The position numbers and the translations under genes were made by a program. Shown piece after piece: positions 1-7,011 of a DNA stretch of 10,124 bases; position 1 is the stretch's first letter, and every line of letters begins with the position of its first letter. Under the pieces are notes generated by a model that was given only the letters and a program-made list of their open reading frames with translations, was not told the origin of the DNA and did not search any database. Origin of the DNA: Bizionia sp. (GTDB lineage: Bacteria > Bacteroidota > Bacteroidia > Flavobacteriales > Flavobacteriaceae); contig JAGPVI010000123.1 in NCBI GenBank assembly GCA_018067115.1, positions 1 through 10,124 on the forward strand. Reading direction: 5' to 3'.

Positions 1-100
1 AATATTGATTATGTTTTTTTAGTTCAAAGGCTAATAAAATCGACGAAGTGCAAAGTGTTAAAAATCAGTTAAATAACATTGTTTATCTAATGTAAGAAAT

Positions 101-1999
101 TTAATACGCTCTTTCCTTATTGCCTTCATAAAAATTAATAAATGCTCTGTTTACAACTCTATTTCCTCCTGGTGTAGGGTAGTTTCCTGTAAAATACCAA
201 TCTCCTAAATGATCTGGACAAGCAATATGTAAATTTTCTACGGGTTGAAAAATAATTTCAACCTCTGCATTAACAGTATCATCACTTAATAGTTGAGATA
301 TTTTAGCCGATATTTCTTCGGGAGTAAACGAGTCGTAAATTTCTTTTACAAAGTTTTTAATCTCTGTATCTTTTAAATCTACTTGCTGTATACATTTTTC
401 GTAAACGTCTTTAACAACATGCCATTTGTTATTGTCTTTTAATAACTCTAAAGCAGCGTTAAAAGCGACTAAGCTCTCAAGGTTAGCCATATCAATACCG
501 TAGCAATCTGGATAACGAATTTGTGGAGCAGAAGACACAACTACAATCTTTTTAGGATGTAGTCTGTCCATCATTTTAATAATACTCTTTTTAAGCGTTG
601 TACCACGCACAATACTATCGTCTATAATAACAAGATTGTCTGTGGGTTTAATAACACCATAGGTGACATCGTAAACGTGCGCTACTAAATCATCGCGACT
701 ACTATCTTCTGTAATAAACGTTCTTAGTTTGGCATCTTTTATGGCTATTTTCTCAATGCGTGGTCTTTCCGATAGAATATCGGTTACCGTTTGCGCACTT
801 AAATTGCCATTACCATCTAAAATGGCTTGTGTTTTTTTCTTGTTTAAATGCTCTTCAACAGTTTCTATCATTCCAAAAAATGACGTTTCAGCCGTGTTTG
901 GAATAAATGAAAATACGGTGTTTTTAGTGTCATTATCAATAGCTTCTAAAACTTTCGGCATTAATAACTTTCCTAATTTTTTTCGTTCTTGATATATTTC
1001 AGCATCACTTCCTCTAGAAAAATAAATACGTTCGAAAGAACATGATTTACGCTCTAATGGTTCTAATATTTTTTTTATCGATACTTTACCAGATTTTTCG
1101 GTAATAATAGCATGACCAGGTTCTAATTCTTTAACATCATCGAACTCTACATTAAAAGCTGTTTGAATTACTGGGCGCTCTGAAGCAACTACAACAACCT
1201 CGTCGTCCATATAGTAATATGCTGGGCGAATTCCTGCAGGATCTCTTAAAACGAAAGAATCACCATGTCCTAGTAAGCCAGCAATAGCATAACCACCATC
1301 CCAGTTTTTTGCTGCACGTCTTAATATCTTAGCAACATTTAAACGTTCGGCAATTAAGGGAGAGCATTCGGCTTTTTTATAGCCTTCTTTTTTTAATTTT
1401 TTGTAAATTTTATCTACAGAATCATCTAAGAAATGCCCAATTTTCTCCATTATAGTAATGGTATCAGTATATTCTTTAGGATGCTGCCCTAAGTCGATAA
1501 GATTTTGGAACAATTCTTTAACAGTAGTCATATTAAAGTTTCCAGCAAGAATAAGGTTTCTGTGCATCCAGTTGTTTTGTCTTAAAAACGGATGTACACT
1601 TTCTACACTATTTTTACCAAAAGTACCATAACGCACGTGTCCTAAAAACAACTCGCCAATATATGGGATATTCCTTTTTTGTAACGCTACATCATCGTTA
1701 TATTCTGGATGTGTTGTAAGTTCTTTGTTAATACGATCGTTAATTTGAGCAAAAATATCCTGTATAGGTTGCTGTTCTATAGACCGTACGCGGCTTATAT
1801 AGCGTTCGCCAGGTTTAGTATCTAATTTTATGCTTGCAAAACCAGCACCATCTTGACCACGATTGTGTTGCTTTTCCATTAATAGATACATTTTATTTAC
1901 TCCGTAAAATGCGGTTCCATATTTTTCTTTATAGAATTCTAATGGTTTTAAAAGTCTAACCATTGCAATTCCGCATTCGTGTTTTAAAGCATCACTCAT
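101..1999 (-). CDS. purF: Long, divergent amidophosphoribosyltransferase (PurF-like)
   Basis: The family makes 5-phosphoribosylamine from PRPP and glutamine, the first step of de novo purine synthesis, in the cytoplasm. The 632-residue product has an N-terminal class II glutaminase domain. Cys9 (ECGIA) would become the N-terminal nucleophile after removal of an eight-residue leader. HNRGQDGAG (45-53), GHVRYGTFG (120-128) and FVLRDPAGIRP (249-259) are PurF landmarks. The phosphoribosyltransferase domain follows, with the PRPP loop VIIDDSIVRGTT at 457-468 and APQIRYPDCYGID at 491-503. Canonical PurF has about 470-510 residues. This protein has extra sequence within the glutaminase half (about 60-115 and 160-225) and a tail of about 120 residues that ends with FTGNYPT (603-609). 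Where PurF has N-G-N in the oxyanion hole, this protein has N-F-N (154-156). It starts 61 bp below the terminator of the kinase gene, so it is probably transcribed separately; I found no clear promoter. Membership is secure. Whether it is the main PurF or a paralogue alongside a shorter one elsewhere cannot be told here. Confidence 0.85.
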   Translation of the reverse strand: MSDALKHECGIAMVRLLKPLEFYKEKYGTAFYGVNKMYLLMEKQHNRGQDGAGFASIKLDTKPGERYISRVRSIEQQPIQDIFAQINDRINKELTTHPEYNDDVALQKRNIPYIGELFLGHVRYGTFGKNSVESVHPFLRQNNWMHRNLILAGNFNMTTVKELFQNLIDLGQHPKEYTDTITIMEKIGHFLDDSVDKIYKKLKKEGYKKAECSPLIAERLNVAKILRRAAKNWDGGYAIAGLLGHGDSFVLRDPAGIRPAYYYMDDEVVVVASERPVIQTAFNVEFDDVKELEPGHAIITEKSGKVSIKKILEPLERKSCSFERIYFSRGSDAEIYQERKKLGKLLMPKVLEAIDNDTKNTVFSFIPNTAETSFFGMIETVEEHLNKKKTQAILDGNGNLSAQTVTDILSERPRIEKIAIKDAKLRTFITEDSSRDDLVAHVYDVTYGVIKPTDNLVIIDDSIVRGTTLKKSIIKMMDRLHPKKIVVVSSAPQIRYPDCYGIDMANLESLVAFNAALELLKDNNKWHVVKDVYEKCIQQVDLKDTEIKNFVKEIYDSFTPEEISAKISQLLSDDTVNAEVEIIFQPVENLHIACPDHLGDWYFTGNYPTPGGNRVVNRAFINFYEGNKERAY

Positions 2000-2059
2000 T
2001 GTATAGTTGTTGTAGTAGTTGTTTTTTATTAAGTGTTACGTCCTCTGTTAAAGGAAATT

Positions 2060-2088
2060 AAAAAACGCGCTCTATTTAAGAGCGCGTT
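2060..2088 (-). terminator. Intrinsic terminator of the PfkB kinase gene
   Basis: A perfect 10-bp inverted repeat (AACGCGCTCT at 2064-2073 and AGAGCGCGTT at 2079-2088) encloses a 5-nt loop. Read on the minus strand the stem is followed by a run of six T (2065-2060, partly within the stem). It begins 4 bp after the kinase stop codon, which ends at 2092. The GC-rich stem stands out against the AT-rich surroundings. Confidence 0.9.
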
Positions 2089-2091
2089 AGT

Positions 2092-3018
2092 TTATGTTAA
2101 TTTAATTTCAAATTGTGTTAAGTCTTTAAATTGTTGAAGTCTTCCATATACTTCTTTATCCGTCAAATTCTCCATGCGTTCTGTGCCAAATTTCTCTACA
2201 CAGAAGGACGCTAAGGTCGAGCCGTAAATAACGGCATTCTTCATGTTCTCGAAAGAAAGGTCTTCGGTTTTTGCTAAATAACCAGCAAAACCACCAGCGA
2301 AAGTGTCTCCGGCTCCGGTAGGATCGAAAACAGCTTCTAAAGGTAAAGCAGGGGCATAAAACACATCGTCTTTATGAAACAATAATGCGCCGTGTTCTCC
2401 TTTTTTTATAACCACGTATCTTGGTCCCATTTCCTGAATTTTTCTTGCTGCAACAACTAAAGAGTATTCTCCTGTTAATTGTCTCGCTTCTTCATCGTTA
2501 ATGGTAATTACATCTACATTTTTAATAACTGCTAACAAATCATCTAAAGCAATATCCATCCAGAAATTCATAGTATCTAAAATGGCAAGCTTAGGTTTTT
2601 TGCTCATTTGGTCTAAAACGCCTTGCTGTACTAAAGGGTGTAAATTACCTAACATTACTATTTCGGCATCTTTGTAAGCTTCGGGTACAACAGGATTAAA
2701 ATGTTCTAAAACATTGAGCTCTGTAACCAATGTGTCTCTAGAGTTCATATCGTTGTGGTATTTGCCGCTCCAAAAGAATGTTTTACCATCTTTTACAGTT
2801 TCAATTCCAGAAATATCAAGGTTTTTGCTTTCTAACAAATCTAAGTGCTCTTTCGGGAAATCGCCACCTATAATAGATACCAAAGTAGCATCTACATTAA
2901 AGTTTGAAGCCGATAAGCCAATGTAAGTGGCAGCACCACCAAGTATTTTATCTGTTTTACCAAAAGGAGTTTCAATAGCATCAAAAGCGACTGTTCCTAC
3001 TACAACTAATTTGCTCAT
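2092..3018 (-). CDS. PfkB-family (ribokinase-like) sugar or nucleoside kinase
   Basis: A cytoplasmic ATP-dependent kinase of the ribokinase fold, 308 residues, the usual length for the family. The first PfkB signature is represented by the glycine pair in ILGGAATYIG (25-34). The second signature, DPTGAGDTFAGG (232-243), holds the anion-hole glycines and the catalytic base Asp238. The N..E motif involved in metal and phosphate binding is seen in NDEEARQLTG (174-183). The N-terminal strand KLVVVGTVAFDAI is typical. The substrate cannot be read from the sequence: ribose, adenosine/inosine and other sugars are all handled by this family. Lying next to a PurF-like gene, a ribose or purine-nucleoside substrate is a reasonable guess but only a guess. 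The gene has its own promoter and terminator, so it looks monocistronic. The ATG at 3018 is preferred because it directly starts the first beta strand and lies about 16-18 nt below the predicted transcription start. Confidence 0.88.
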   Translation of the reverse strand: MSKLVVVGTVAFDAIETPFGKTDKILGGAATYIGLSASNFNVDATLVSIIGGDFPKEHLDLLESKNLDISGIETVKDGKTFFWSGKYHNDMNSRDTLVTELNVLEHFNPVVPEAYKDAEIVMLGNLHPLVQQGVLDQMSKKPKLAILDTMNFWMDIALDDLLAVIKNVDVITINDEEARQLTGEYSLVVAARKIQEMGPRYVVIKKGEHGALLFHKDDVFYAPALPLEAVFDPTGAGDTFAGGFAGYLAKTEDLSFENMKNAVIYGSTLASFCVEKFGTERMENLTDKEVYGRLQQFKDLTQFEIKLT

Positions 3019-3040
3019 AAATTGTATTCTATATTTTTTG

Positions 3041-3074
3041 CAAAGTTACGTATTTTTTTTTCTGTTGAAGCAAA
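3041..3074 (-). promoter_or_regulatory. Bacteroidota-type promoter for the PfkB kinase gene
   Basis: On the minus strand, TTTG (3074-3071) is followed after 22 nt by TAACTTTG (3048-3041). This matches the Bacteroidota sigma-A consensus, TTG or TTTG at about -33 and TAnnTTTG at -7, with a spacer within the range reported for flavobacteria. Transcription would start near 3035, giving a leader of about 16-18 nt without a Shine-Dalgarno sequence. Confidence 0.72.
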
Positions 3075-3101
3075 CGATTTTAAAAGGATACCGTGCTTCA
3101 A

Positions 3102-3743
3102 TTATTTTCTGCCAAAATCTGCAGGAATTTCGCCCCAAGCTTTTGTTTCCCATTTTACAATGGTAGTAGAATAGTCGTTATTTTTAAGCCAAATTACAGC
3201 GCGATCTACTAAATCGTAAACAGGTTTGTTTTTAGCAGTGCGTTCTAACTTACTATTACAGGTTTTTTTGCGCACCCAACTCATAGCTGTTTTCGAGTCT
3301 GTATATAGAATACGATCGCTATTATGTTTTTTTAGAAAACTTAAACCGTGAACAAGGGCTAGAAATTCGCCAATATTATTGGTGCCCTGTTCAAAAGGGC
3401 CTTGAATAAATAATTGTTTTTTCGACTTGGTATCGACACCGCGATATTCCATAATACCAGGGTTTCCACTGGAAGCGGCGTCGACAGCAATGGAGTTGTA
3501 ATTAGGAAGTCCTATTTTTTTTAGCTGAAGTGCAGACAACTCGGTTTTAAAAGATTGACTTTTCCCTATATAATCGAAATAATTACCGTCTAATGCTTTT
3601 TCTGCAGCAGCAAGAGAGGGGAAAGACTTGTATTGTGCGCCTTCAAAATTTTTAATGTGCTTTTTACATACATTCCAAGAATCGAAAACCCCGGTTTTGT
3701 GGCCTTTCCAAATGGTGTAATATTTTTTTTTCTTTGAGCTCAT
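3102..3743 (-). CDS. rnhA: Ribonuclease HI with N-terminal viroplasmin-type hybrid-binding domain
   Basis: This enzyme degrades the RNA strand of RNA:DNA hybrids (R-loops, primers). The first 50 or so residues form the RNase H1 N-terminal (caulimovirus viroplasmin) domain: YYTIWKGHKTGVFDSWNVC (8-26) with Trp23, and AQYKSF (36-41), which correspond to the hybrid-gripping Trp and Phe-Lys positions of human RNase H1. A Lys/Ser-rich linker leads to the catalytic domain from about residue 82. The four catalytic carboxylates are visible: Asp88 (VDAASSGNPG), Glu126 (NIGEFLAL), Asp149 (YTDSKTA) and Asp209 (PADFGRK at the C-terminus), with Glu205 nearby. The spacing equals that of Bacillus halodurans RNase H1 (D71, E109, D132, E188, D192) with a constant offset of 17. 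It lies 122 bp below purN on the same strand. No convincing promoter was found in that gap, so read-through from purN is possible. Confidence 0.92.
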   Translation of the reverse strand: MSSKKKKYYTIWKGHKTGVFDSWNVCKKHIKNFEGAQYKSFPSLAAAEKALDGNYFDYIGKSQSFKTELSALQLKKIGLPNYNSIAVDAASSGNPGIMEYRGVDTKSKKQLFIQGPFEQGTNNIGEFLALVHGLSFLKKHNSDRILYTDSKTAMSWVRKKTCNSKLERTAKNKPVYDLVDRAVIWLKNNDYSTTIVKWETKAWGEIPADFGRK

Positions 3744-3865
3744 TTTCAGTTTAGGTACTCACAAAATAGAGAGTAGACAGTTAGCTGTTATAAAAGAGAG
3801 ATTTATATTTGTTTTGAAAACGAAGACCTATTATTAATAGCCTTCATTTTATATTAAAGGACGCG

Positions 3866-4438
3866 TTATTTTTCTGAAGTTAAAAGCTTTTCTACAACTA
3901 AAGGAAAGTGTTTCATTTCTAAATTGTGGATTTTCTTAGCAACATCATTAGCCGAATCTGTCGTTTTCACTTCGCATTTTGCTTGAAAAATGATCGCTCC
4001 TTCATCATAATTCTCATTTACGTAGTGAATTGTGATGCCAGTTTCAATTTCTTTGTTGTTTACAACCGCCTCGTGAACATGATTTCCATACATCCCTTTT
4101 CCTCCATATTTTGGGAGTAAAGCAGGGTGGATATTAATCACTTTATTTGGGAATTCAGCAATAATATTCTCTGGGAATTTCCATAAAAAACCAGCGAGTA
4201 CAATGAGGTCGGGTTGCGATGCTTTTAGAATATTAAGCACGTCTTCGGTTTTGGTAAACGCAGTTCTATTAAAAGATAAGGCGCTAACATTCAATTTCTT
4301 ACAGCGGTCTAAAACTTTGGCATAGGGATTGTTAGTAAGTACTTGTATAACAGAAGTATTATCTCTGTTTTGAAAAAAAGTTATCAAATTTTCAGCATTA
4401 GTTCCGCCTCCGGAAGCAAAAATTACAATACGTTTCAT
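3866..4438 (-). CDS. purN: Phosphoribosylglycinamide formyltransferase (GAR transformylase)
   Basis: PurN transfers a formyl group from 10-formyltetrahydrofolate to glycinamide ribonucleotide, the third step of purine synthesis. The 190-residue product has the usual length. The phosphate-binding loop is SGGGTNAENL (9-18). The catalytic triad of the family is present: Asn102 and His104 in INIHPALLPKY (101-111), where most homologues read HPSLLP, and Asp145 in YDEGAIIFQ (144-152). These match N106, H108 and D144 of E. coli PurN. The gene is divergent from acpP across a 182-bp gap. A short palindrome lies just upstream of its start. No convincing -7 element was found on this strand. The ATG at 4438 begins the first beta strand (KRIVIFASG), and no earlier start is needed. 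Confidence 0.95.
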   Translation of the reverse strand: MKRIVIFASGGGTNAENLITFFQNRDNTSVIQVLTNNPYAKVLDRCKKLNVSALSFNRTAFTKTEDVLNILKASQPDLIVLAGFLWKFPENIIAEFPNKVINIHPALLPKYGGKGMYGNHVHEAVVNNKEIETGITIHYVNENYDEGAIIFQAKCEVKTTDSANDVAKKIHNLEMKHFPLVVEKLLTSEK

Positions 4439-4458
4439 TTACAGATATAATGTTTAAA

Positions 4459-4470
4459 TTGTGACCACAA
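4459..4470. other. Short palindrome TTGTG-N2-CACAA upstream of purN
   Basis: Two perfect 5-bp arms separated by 2 bp, centred about 26 bp upstream of the purN start codon and about 155 bp upstream of acpP. The symmetry and place would suit a dimeric regulator site or a small leader hairpin. Nothing in the sequence shows that it is used, and a palindrome of this size can arise by chance. Confidence 0.3.
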
Positions 4471-4581
4471 AAAAAAGAATAATTATTAACAATTATACGG
4501 TAAATATCAAATAGTTAAAGTTTATTTATTAAATTACAACCACATTTTTGAAAGAAAGATGTGTTTTAAAATAAAGTTTTT

Positions 4582-4589
4582 TATTTTTG
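4582..4589 (+). promoter_or_regulatory. -7 element of the acpP-fabF-rnc promoter
   Basis: TATTTTTG is an exact match to the Bacteroidota TAnnTTTG element. It lies 31 bp before the acpP start codon, giving a leader of about 25 nt that is very A-rich and lacks a Shine-Dalgarno sequence, as expected for highly expressed genes in this phylum. A good TTTG at -33 is missing at the normal distance; the nearest candidate is the imperfect TGTG at 4560-4563 (18-nt spacer). Confidence 0.6.
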
Positions 4590-4620
4590 CCTCTTAATTA
4601 AAACTAAAAAAATTAAAATT

Positions 4621-4854
4621 ATGTCAGACATTGCATCAAGAGTAAAAGCGATCATCGTAGACAAATTAGGTGTTGATGAAAACGAAGTTGTAACTGAAGC
4701 GAGCTTCACGAACGATTTAGGAGCAGATTCATTAGACACTGTTGAACTAATAATGGAATTCGAAAAAGAATTTGATATCCAAATTCCAGACGATCAAGCA
4801 GAGAACATTGCAACAGTTGGTCAAGCAGTATCTTATATTGAAGCTGCAAAATAA
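4621..4854 (+). CDS. acpP: Acyl carrier protein
   Basis: AcpP carries growing acyl chains on a phosphopantetheine arm during fatty-acid synthesis. The 77-residue acidic protein is full length. The attachment site is Ser37 within GADSLDTVELIMEFE (34-48), a near-perfect family signature, followed by the helix III region IPDDQAENIATVGQAV (55-70). It is the first gene of a tight plus-strand group; fabF, encoding an enzyme that uses AcpP, starts 13 bp after the stop codon. A matching -7 element lies upstream at 4582-4589. Confidence 0.97.
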   Translation: MSDIASRVKAIIVDKLGVDENEVVTEASFTNDLGADSLDTVELIMEFEKEFDIQIPDDQAENIATVGQAVSYIEAAK

Positions 4855-4867
4855 GCATTAGAAATTT

Positions 4868-6118
4868 ATGGAATTAAAGCGAGTTGTAGTAACGGGGCTA
4901 GGAGCATTGACGCCTATAGGGAATACCAAAGATGAATATTGGGAAGCTTTATTAAATGGTAAAAGTGGTGCTGCACCAATAACCTATTTTGACACTGAAA
5001 AGTTCAAGACAAAATTCGCTTGTGAATTAAAAAACTTCAACGCGACCGATTTTCTTGATAGAAAAGAGGCTCGTAAAATGGACAGGTTTACGCAGTACGC
5101 AATGGTCGCATCTGATGAGGCTATTGCGGACTCTAAACTAGATTTAGACACCGTAAATAAGTTACGTGTTGGAGTGATTTGGGGAGCAGGAATTGGTGGT
5201 TTAGAAACGTTTCAAAACGAAATGGTTAACTTCTGTGAAGGAGATGGAACACCAAGGTTTAATCCTTTTTTTATTCCTAAAATGATTGCAGATATAGCAC
5301 CAGGAAACATATCTATTAAAAATGGATTTATGGGGCCTAATTACACAACAGTTTCTGCCTGTGCCTCTTCTGCAAATGCTATGATCGATGCGCTAAACTA
5401 TATTCGTTTAGGACAGTGCGATGTAATAGTAACCGGAGGAAGTGAAGCCGCAGTAACTATTGCTGGAATGGGTGGATTTAATGCTATGCACGCTTTATCA
5501 ACTAGAAACGAAAGTCCAGAAACAGCATCGAGACCTTTTGATGCGACAAGAGATGGCTTTGTTTTAGGAGAAGGAGCAGGCGCAATAATTCTTGAAGAAT
5601 ACGAACATGCTAAAGCTAGAGGGGCGAAAATTTATGTCGAAGTTTTAGGTGGTGGTATGTCTTCAGACGCTTACCATATGACGGCACCGCATCCAGAAGG
5701 AATTGGCGTTATCGCAGTGATGAAAAATTGTCTAGAAAATGCAGGTTTAGAACCTGAAGCAGTAGACCATATTAACACCCACGGTACATCGACACCTTTA
5801 GGTGATGTTGCAGAATTAAAAGCAATTTCAGAAGTTTTTGGCGCGCATGCTAAAAATATCAATATTAACTCTACAAAGTCTATGACTGGACACTTGTTAG
5901 GAGCTGCTGGAGCTATAGAAGCTATTGCCTCTATATTGTCTATAGAGCATGGTATTATACCTCCAACAATTAACCATACTACGGTAGACGAAAATATAAA
6001 TTCAGAATTAAACCTAACTTTAAACAAACCTCAAAAAAGAGACGTTAGAGTCGCTATGAGTAATACCTTCGGGTTTGGTGGGCATAATGCTTGCGTGTTG
6101 TTTAAAAAATTAGATTAG
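4868..6118 (+). CDS. fabF: Beta-ketoacyl-ACP synthase II
   Basis: FabF condenses malonyl-ACP with acyl-ACP to lengthen fatty acids. The 416-residue product matches the family length (about 412). The Cys-His-His active site is complete: Cys165 in VSACASSANA (162-171), His305 in NTHGTSTPLGD (303-313) and His342 in KSMTGHLLGAAGA (337-349), with Lys337 starting the last motif. The gating loop NTFGFGGHN is at 399-407. The N-terminus (RVVVTGLGALTPIGN) is typical and supports the ATG chosen. The gene sits between acpP and rnc, almost certainly in one operon. The His/His layout separates it from FabH (Cys-His-Asn). FabB is less likely because the gene follows acpP and the protein has FabF-like length and motifs. 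Confidence 0.96.
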   Translation: MELKRVVVTGLGALTPIGNTKDEYWEALLNGKSGAAPITYFDTEKFKTKFACELKNFNATDFLDRKEARKMDRFTQYAMVASDEAIADSKLDLDTVNKLRVGVIWGAGIGGLETFQNEMVNFCEGDGTPRFNPFFIPKMIADIAPGNISIKNGFMGPNYTTVSACASSANAMIDALNYIRLGQCDVIVTGGSEAAVTIAGMGGFNAMHALSTRNESPETASRPFDATRDGFVLGEGAGAIILEEYEHAKARGAKIYVEVLGGGMSSDAYHMTAPHPEGIGVIAVMKNCLENAGLEPEAVDHINTHGTSTPLGDVAELKAISEVFGAHAKNININSTKSMTGHLLGAAGAIEAIASILSIEHGIIPPTINHTTVDENINSELNLTLNKPQKRDVRVAMSNTFGFGGHNACVLFKKLD

Positions 6119-6125
6119 ATTCTCA

Positions 6126-6872
6126 ATGAAAAGTATTCGTAACATATTTAATTCCCGTTCTAAAGACAACGGGATTTTTTTTGCGACAATTTCAAAAATT
6201 ATTGGTTTTAAACCAAAAACCATAGAGCATTACCAGACGGCATTCACTCATCGCTCTATGAACATTAAAAATAGCAAAGGGCACACTGTAAATTACGAGC
6301 GTCTAGAATTTCTAGGCGATGCTATGTTGGGTTCTGTAATTGCACACCATTTGTACAGTGAGGTTCCTAGTGGAGACGAAGGATATTTAACCAAAATGCG
6401 TTCTAAAATTGTAAGTCGCGAGCACTTAAACGAACTCGGAAAAGACTTAGGACTTATTAAGTTAGTCGAAAGTAAAATACCTAAAGGTCAATTTGGTGAT
6501 AATATTCACGGTAATTTATTCGAGTCTATTGTTGGAGCTATTTTCTTAGATCGCGGGTACTCCTATTGCGAAAAATTTATTCACGATAAAGTAATCGATC
6601 CTTTCGTAGATATCGAGAAACTGGAAGGTAAAGTGATTAGTTATAAGAGCTTACTTATAGAATGGTGCCAAAAAGAAAAGAAAACTTTCAATTACAATGT
6701 GTATGAAGATACTGGTAATGATGAGGTTAAACACTTTTCTGTTAAACTCTCTATAGACGATAAAGTCATTGCAAAAGCACGAGCTACTTCAAAAAAGAAA
6801 GCTGAAGAGAAAGCCTCAAAACGGGCGTTTTTTGCTTTCCAAGAAGCGATTACAAAATCGTTAGACGAGTAA
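6126..6872 (+). CDS. rnc: Ribonuclease III
   Basis: RNase III cuts double-stranded RNA, including rRNA precursors and structured mRNAs. The 248-residue protein has the catalytic domain first: the signature ERLEFLGDAMLG at 58-69 with Glu61 and Asp65, and a second metal-binding cluster GNLFESIVGAIFLD at 129-142 with Glu133 (equivalent to E. coli Glu117). At the place of E. coli Asp114 the residue is Asn130. A double-stranded-RNA-binding domain covers about 170-240 and ends with the basic segment SKKKAEEKASKRAF (222-235). It begins 7 bp after fabF, so it is probably co-transcribed with acpP and fabF. The extended N-terminus before the first domain helix (about 30 residues, SIRNIFNSRSKDNG...) agrees with what I recall of Bacteroidota homologues. 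Confidence 0.95.
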   Translation: MKSIRNIFNSRSKDNGIFFATISKIIGFKPKTIEHYQTAFTHRSMNIKNSKGHTVNYERLEFLGDAMLGSVIAHHLYSEVPSGDEGYLTKMRSKIVSREHLNELGKDLGLIKLVESKIPKGQFGDNIHGNLFESIVGAIFLDRGYSYCEKFIHDKVIDPFVDIEKLEGKVISYKSLLIEWCQKEKKTFNYNVYEDTGNDEVKHFSVKLSIDDKVIAKARATSKKKAEEKASKRAFFAFQEAITKSLDE

Positions 6873-7011
6873 TTAATTGGTGTAACTTAGCGCTTTTCTT
6901 CGCGTAAATAGGGCTATCTTCATTCCTTCATATTTCACATTAAGATTACATAAAATAATAGGGTCTAAAAACTAATAATATTATATTTACGCTGTAAAAT
7001 AGTGTAATCAA

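Noticed and set aside
1..100. Terminator or promoter in the left flank after the purF-like gene
   Set aside because: No stem with T-run was found, and the TTTG sequences on the minus strand (such as TAGCCTTTG) have the wrong spacing for a -7 element. I see nothing certain in this stretch.
729..992. Plus-strand open frame of 87 codons inside the purF-like gene
   Set aside because: It is antisense to a well-supported conserved gene and shows no recognisable motif. The same applies to the short opposite-strand frames over the kinase, purN, fabF, pyk and dinB genes.
2927..3166. Plus-strand open frame across the kinase/rnhA junction
   Set aside because: It lies antisense over the ends of two real genes and over the kinase promoter; its hydrophobic look comes from T-rich intergenic DNA.
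3763..3769. CTATTTTG-like sequence on the minus strand before rnhA as a promoter
   Set aside because: One base short of the TAnnTTTG spacing and without a -33 partner.
3828..3840. AT-only-core palindrome CTATTATTAATAG between purN and rnhA
   Set aside because: Made almost only of A and T with a one-base centre; expected by chance in DNA this AT-rich.
6982..6989. TATATTTA as a -7 element for the IPExxxVDY-pyk pair
   Set aside because: One mismatch to TAnnTTTG and no TTG or TTTG at the proper distance upstream. A promoter in the 139-bp gap 6873-7011 is likely but not shown.
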